In this document: positions 24,587-28,083 of the stretch, one piece after another
Layout of the letters: each line of letters opens with the position of its first letter
Position numbering within the stretch: position 1 is the stretch's first letter
Origin: Bacteroidales bacterium
GTDB taxonomy: Bacteria > Bacteroidota > Bacteroidia > Bacteroidales > P3
Direction: 5' to 3'
DNA length: 28,083 nt
Assembly (NCBI GenBank): GCA_004551865.1
Contig: SFPR01000018.1
Span: 1-28,083 of the forward strand
Made by a program: the position numbers and the translations under genes
Notes under the pieces: model-generated
What the model was told of the DNA's origin: nothing
Database searches by the model: none
The model's input: only the letters and a program-made list of their open reading frames with translations

Positions 24587-24713
24587 CCCAAAGCCCAAAT
24601 TCAACCCACACTTTTCGCAACTCCACTTTCCGACATCTCAAAACAACCCACACTTTCAAAGCATAAATTTTTCGTTTTTTGATATGCACGAAAAAAAACG
24701 CCGTCTTCTCACA

Positions 24714-24772
24714 AAAAAACGCCGTCTTTTTCCGAAAAACCGCCAATTTTTTTCAAAAAGACGGCGTTTTTT
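24714..24772. terminator. AACGCCG hairpin repeat, copy 4 (terminator between comEC and fic)
   Basis: An 18-bp perfect stem, AAAAAACGCCGTCTTTTT (24714-24731) with its complement (24755-24772), around a 23-base loop. A further AAAAACGCCGTC word lies just before it. The T-rich 3' flanks on both strands suggest bidirectional termination between the convergent comEC and fic genes. It belongs to the same hairpin family as 155, 7461 and 16148. Confidence 0.75.
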
Positions 24773-24833
24773 CAGAGCAAAATGAATACTTTGGAAATCA
24801 ACTCCTTACAAAGACAAATTTTGTTTGAAAAAG

Positions 24834-25520
24834 CTACTTTAAGATTACCCATTTTCCACTCTTCTTGCTGCCTTGTCGTTCTATCACTCCGTGTTCTTTG
24901 AGGCGTTTTATCTGTTTTTCAACTCCTCTTGTAGTGATACCCATACGGACAGACAGCTCATCAAGAGTAAGATGAGGGTTATTATTTATAAGGACAAGCA
25001 GCTTTTTGTCATTTATACCGAACTTTATATGGAACTTTATACCGAACTTTTCGCCAAAAAGGCTACTGAATTGAGCCTCAATCTCGGCTACATCTTCAAC
25101 AATGTCCTTTCCTATATCTTTGTGAACTTCAAGAGTATGCAAAATCTCTCCAAGCATAAAATCAATAAAAGGACCGGACTGCCCGATTGCAGAACTTCTT
25201 GTGAGAGCATCATAGTATTTTTGCTGATTGGCATACACCATATTTTCGATTGGTAAATATTCAAAAAGAGGGTGTAGCTTGCCAAGGATAAGAGACTGCC
25301 ACAGTCTCCCGATTCTTCCATTTCCGTCAATAAAGGGGTGAATAAATTCAAACTCGTAATGGAAGACGCAAGAGCGAATAAGCAAATGGTCTTTGGAATT
25401 TCTCAACCATTCAAAGAGACCTTTCATCAAAATAGGAACTCTTTCCGAAGCAGGAGCAAGATGTACAAGTCCCTTCTCTCCAAAAACGCCCACTCCCCCG
25501 CTGCGATAGCACCCTGCCTG
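24834..25520 (-). pseudogene. Fic-domain protein, 5' part missing
   Basis: Fic enzymes usually AMPylate target proteins. The conserved region begins at about 25515 with AGCYRSGGVGVFGE. It runs through VHLAPASERVPILM to the intact active site HPFIDGNGRIGR and a C-terminal winged helix (LTLDELSVRMGITTRGVEKQI). Upstream, the open frame continues only as the antisense of the relaxase fragment, which is Cys/Ser-rich and unlike Fic. So the usual N-terminal part, roughly 130-150 residues, is gone. In related Fic proteins that part carries the inhibitory (S/T)xxxE(G/N) helix. Whether the remnant is expressed is unknown. Internal Met codons and read-through from the relaxase side are the only options. 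Confidence 0.75.
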
Positions 25521-25521
25521 A

Positions 25522-26097
25522 CCGACAGTAGCCACTGATGCAGCCACAGCACTTGCAAGCGGAGTAAGTTCTCTTTTCGGCAGCGGTAAGATGAAATCGT
25601 TGGAACGCAAAAACGAGGATTTACGAGATAAAATCGCAATACGAGACGAAACCATCGAGCAACTGCAATCCAATATCAAGCAAATGGAGGTGGAACACCA
25701 AAAGCGGATACAGGAGGTCAAGCAATCATACGAAGTAGAACATCGCAAACAATCGGAATATATCGACAAGATTTTGCGTTACTTCCCGTATGTGGAGAAA
25801 TTGATGCCGATGATTAAATACCTCAGTGAGAAAATGGGTTTCAACGACAACCTCATTAAAGCATTATGCACTTTTAAGGAAATCCCCGTTAAAGGTAAAC
25901 TCTATTCAACGATGTTTAACCAATCGTTTTCAGCCGATAGTGCGGTCTGCTCACTCAAAGAAGATAAAGAGGGAAGATTTGACCTTAAAATCGATGGCGT
26001 TTCGCATCACTCTTGGTTCAGACGCAAGAAAGATGAGTTTATGGAAGCATTAGGATTGCCGACAAGCAGACGACAAAATCGAGGGTTGAAACTCTAA
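25522..26097 (+). pseudogene. 3' fragment of a mobilisation (relaxase-like) gene
   Basis: The frame is open from 25522, just after a TGA, to a TAA at 26097. The first internal ATG (25591) gives 168 residues. Visible are an Ala/Ser/Gly-rich hinge (ATALASGVSSLFGSGK), a charged coiled coil (about residues 1-60 after the ATG), and a C-terminal domain with KIDGVSHHSWFRRKKDEF ending NRGLKL. This matches my recollection of the C terminus of Bacteroides mobilisation proteins of the MobV/Pre kind. The catalytic N-terminal relaxase domain is absent. The left end abuts the truncated fic gene, which suggests one deletion or insertion removed the 5' parts of both. Confidence 0.6.
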
Positions 26098-26330
26098 AAT
26101 GCATCACAAGTCGTAATAATTTGCCCATACAAGGCTTATTATTCCGACTTTTTTGTAAATTTGCAGTCGGTTAGGGATAACTCTATCCAAGACATAAGAG
26201 AAATGGTGCTAAAAAAGCAAGTTGTTTGGATTATATAGAAATGTATCGTAATGATAAAGGCGATATGGTGTCTTATCATAAAGACTAAAACAGTGAATAG
26301 TATTTAGTAACAATTAATTATATGTAGATT
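26098..26330 (+). other. Gap upstream of the small membrane gene: weak -7 box and a start-less short frame
   Basis: TAAATTTG at 26156-26163 could be a -7 box, with no good upstream partner. A 35-codon open frame (26181-26288) reads as a plausible protein tail (RNGAKKASCLDYIEMYRN) but has no ATG, GTG or TTG at its beginning. It may be the remnant of a small gene or a chance frame. Nothing else is recognised here. The base composition is already AT-rich. Confidence 0.35.
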
Positions 26331-26630
26331 ATGGAAAAAGCAATTATTAAAGCAAAGAAAATGGAATGTTGGATTGGAATTTTATTTTTAATTCCACCTA
26401 TTCTTGGCGTATTAGCATTTGTCCTTCAGTTATTTGATGCAGATACGGATTTCTCTATGATGTGTAATTTGTCATCAGATTGGACTACACATTACAGCTA
26501 TGAGCAAGGAGGCGGTGGAGGAATGTCTGCTGCTCCAATTTATTTGGGGTTAATGGCTATTTCGGGCGCTTATTTGATAAAAGATTCTTTCTATGCTCTT
26601 TTTGTTAAAAATGAGCAAAACGAGAAATGA
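26331..26630 (+). CDS. Small two-helix membrane protein, function unknown
   Basis: 99 residues. A basic N-terminal tail is followed by a first transmembrane helix (about 12-33, CWIGILFLIPPILGVLAFVL). A loop with two Cys/Met-rich stretches and a short glycine run (EQGGGGGMSAAP) comes next, then a second helix (about 70-90) and a charged C terminus. I do not recognise a named family. It stands between the relaxase fragment and the Pycsar pair, is on the same strand, and ends before a hairpin that would separate its transcript from the effector gene. It could be an accessory cargo gene or an unrelated passenger. Confidence 0.7.
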   Translation: MEKAIIKAKKMECWIGILFLIPPILGVLAFVLQLFDADTDFSMMCNLSSDWTTHYSYEQGGGGGMSAAPIYLGLMAISGAYLIKDSFYALFVKNEQNEK

Positions 26631-26662
26631 CCTTACAAAAAAGGAAAGAAAGTATTGTAGAG

Positions 26663-26710
26663 ATAACCTCGTATTTGAAATTTATGAGGTTATTTCTATT
26701 TTTGTTGTTC
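26663..26710 (+). terminator. Hairpin with T-rich tail before the Pycsar effector gene
   Basis: ATAACCTC (26663-26670) pairs with GAGGTTAT (26686-26693). TTTCTATTTTTGTTGTT follows. It could end transcription of the small membrane gene or act as an attenuator 17-30 bases before the effector gene. No separate promoter for the effector is obvious between them. Confidence 0.6.
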
Positions 26711-26726
26711 TAAAAAAGAATAAATT

Positions 26727-27296
26727 ATGGTCATAGATAGAAATGAATTAGAAGCAAGGTTGGATAGAGTCAATAGCTGGATAAATAATTGCGACCAGAA
26801 ATCTAGTATTTTATTGGCTATTGAAGGGGTTGTACTTACTATTTTGTGTACCTCTGATTACATTAATTTTATACACCAACACCTAATATTGCCAATATAC
26901 AATTATTATGAGACAGGAAACGGTGTGTTTTCATTAATCAACACCATTCAAATATTTATACTGGCAGCAATGTTTATCCTTATTTTCCTCTCTGTTTTTT
27001 ACTCGCTTCAAGTCATAAAAGGAACAGTAGACAACAAATTGTTTAAGCAGTCAGGATTGACTGAAAAATCACTATTGCATTTTACCACTATATCTAACAG
27101 AGATTTTAATGAATTTAAAAAAGATATTGCAAATCAATCCGAAGAATCAATGTTAAACGATTTGTATTCACAAGTATATATCAATTCATCGATTTGTGAT
27201 AACAAGTTCAAATACCATAAAAAATCAGTATGGTGTTTTTGTTCCTTCCTGTTTTTGCTTGTTTTGATTTCGCTCATTCAACTTATAACTCTATAA
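26727..27296 (+). CDS. pycTM: Pycsar membrane effector (PycTM, DUF5706-like)
   Basis: Predicted effector that, when a cyclic pyrimidine nucleotide is made, disrupts the inner membrane and stops phage spread by killing or arresting the cell. The 189 residues start with the family-like segment RVNSWINNCDQKSSILLAIEG (about 14-34), merging into a first hydrophobic helix (27-43). A second helix lies at 69-95. A soluble stretch follows with LHFTTIS and the conserved-looking NDLYSQVYINSSICDNKF (144-161), then a third helix (168-188). This is the layout of the DUF5706/Pycsar effector family. The cyclase gene begins 3 bases after its stop, and that pairing is the strongest support. The family call is from memory of motifs; no search was run. 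Confidence 0.78.
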   Translation: MVIDRNELEARLDRVNSWINNCDQKSSILLAIEGVVLTILCTSDYINFIHQHLILPIYNYYETGNGVFSLINTIQIFILAAMFILIFLSVFYSLQVIKGTVDNKLFKQSGLTEKSLLHFTTISNRDFNEFKKDIANQSEESMLNDLYSQVYINSSICDNKFKYHKKSVWCFCSFLFLLVLISLIQLITL

Positions 27297-27299
27297 TGT

Positions 27300-28083
27300 A
27301 TGGGATTAAAGGATTTTATGACAGATATGAGGACTATGATAGATGATGTTCATACAAAAGATTTTACGTATAGTACATCTTCGAAAGTACCTTCCTTATC
27401 TGATTGCGATTTAACATATGAAAGTGGAGATGCTAAAAAAGGGAAGTGTATCGAAACTTGTGTCTTATTTGTTGATATTCGGAATTCAGTAGAGTTGACC
27501 CGTAAACATAATACAGAAACAATGGGGCGAATTTATACTGCATTCACAAAAGGGGTACTGAATGCTGCAAGAGAACATAATGGATATGTTAGAAATATTA
27601 TAGGAGACAGAGTGATGGTTGTGTTTCCTATTAGTAACTGTATTATCAATGCGGTGAATTGCGCCATTACAATTAACCATATATCTCAAATGATTAATAG
27701 GGTATTCTCTAATGTTGATTTTCATTGTGGAATAGGTATCGATTATGGAGAAATGCGAGTGATAAAAGTCGGCATTGAACGTAAAGGAGATGAAAACGCT
27801 GAAAATAAAGGATTAGTTTGGGTTGGTAAACCCGCTAATCTTGCTTCACGTCTTACTGACTTTGCAGGGAAAACGGTAGAAGATGAATTTTATAATGTAA
27901 CAGGGGAGTTCTATCATTATGATCCATTAGGAATACCACCCTTTCTTTACAAACCACGCAATGGATGGTTTAAAGATAATAGAAAACTAACAGCGGAACA
28001 ACTTGCAAATGCATTATATTATTCAACTAATGGGTTAAACATTAACATCCGTAACATATCTTCGTTTGAGAAAAAGATAGAAT
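27300..28083 (+). CDS. pycC: Class III nucleotide cyclase of the Pycsar type (PycC-like), cut by the window edge
   Basis: Predicted cytidylate/uridylate cyclase of an anti-phage Pycsar system, making cCMP or cUMP from CTP or UTP. 261 residues are seen from MGLKDFMTDM and the 3' end is missing. The catalytic domain has the first metal Asp in LFVDIRNSVEL (Asp59), the second in IIGDRVMVVF (Asp103), and the transition-state pair Asn180/Arg184 in VGKPANLASRL, so catalysis looks possible. By hand alignment, the Lys and Asp that select adenine in adenylate cyclases are replaced by Asn99 and Val173. No receiver, HAMP or membrane domain precedes it. It is 3 bases after the effector. An orphan housekeeping cyclase is the alternative, made unlikely by the neighbour. 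Confidence 0.82.
   Translation, partial: MGLKDFMTDMRTMIDDVHTKDFTYSTSSKVPSLSDCDLTYESGDAKKGKCIETCVLFVDIRNSVELTRKHNTETMGRIYTAFTKGVLNAAREHNGYVRNIIGDRVMVVFPISNCIINAVNCAITINHISQMINRVFSNVDFHCGIGIDYGEMRVIKVGIERKGDENAENKGLVWVGKPANLASRLTDFAGKTVEDEFYNVTGEFYHYDPLGIPPFLYKPRNGWFKDNRKLTAEQLANALYYSTNGLNINIRNISSFEKKIE

Noticed and set aside
25521..25769. N-terminal 83 codons of the minus-strand fic frame as real Fic sequence
   Set aside because: They are the exact antisense of the relaxase fragment and are Cys/Ser-rich, unlike any Fic N terminus.
27300..28083. CBASS system
   Set aside because: The enzyme has class III cyclase motifs, not the CD-NTase fold motifs, and the effector is of the Pycsar membrane type.

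Overview
The window looks like a chromosomal segment from a member of the Bacteroidota, most likely Bacteroidales. The signs are repeated TAnnTTTG -7 promoter boxes (usually TACCTTTG), few strong Shine-Dalgarno sites, an archaeal/eukaryotic-type prolyl-tRNA synthetase, FadL-like and OmpH-like envelope proteins, TlpA-type thioredoxin lipoproteins, and a Bacteroides-like relaxase fragment. The genus cannot be fixed from this sequence alone.

Bases 1-5880, all on the minus strand, hold a partial F-type ATP synthase operon read atpE-atpF-atpH-atpA-atpG, ending in nadB. AtpB, atpD and atpC are absent. Bases 5960-7540 carry tRNA-Lys(CTT), tRNA-Thr(CGT) and an M20 amidohydrolase whose start codon lies two bases after the tRNA-Thr. 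Bases 7860-12330 hold proS, divergent from a Tyr/Trp/His-rich lipoprotein and a FadL-like outer membrane protein. Bases 12350-16930 hold butyrate kinase and a DUF3795-type Cys-rich protein (minus strand), then a thioredoxin lipoprotein, a helix-hairpin-helix membrane protein and an OmpH-like protein (plus strand). Bases 16927-19165 hold an mnmA-glycosyltransferase pair on the minus strand. Bases 19630-24590 are a tight plus-strand run: der, hslR, a MenA-like prenyltransferase, a radical SAM protein and a short ComEC.

Two families of intergenic repeats punctuate the core. One is a 22-bp-periodic array of palindromes, GGTAATnnnATTACC at two loci and GATAATnnnATTATC at a third; the sites differ in a coordinated way between loci. 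The other is a family of AACGCCG hairpins at four loci, several of which could act as terminators.

From about 24.8 kb to the right edge the region is accessory: a Fic gene that has lost its 5' part, the 3' part of a mobilisation (relaxase-like) gene, a small two-helix membrane protein, and then a two-gene unit that I read as a Pycsar anti-phage system. This is a PycTM-type membrane effector (DUF5706-like) followed three bases later by a class III cyclase of the PycC type, cut by the window edge. Two sampled 60-base stretches in the Pycsar genes are 32-33% G+C, against 40% in a sampled stretch of der, consistent with horizontal acquisition. In the proposed logic the cyclase makes a cyclic nucleotide on infection, and the membrane effector responds by damaging the membrane.
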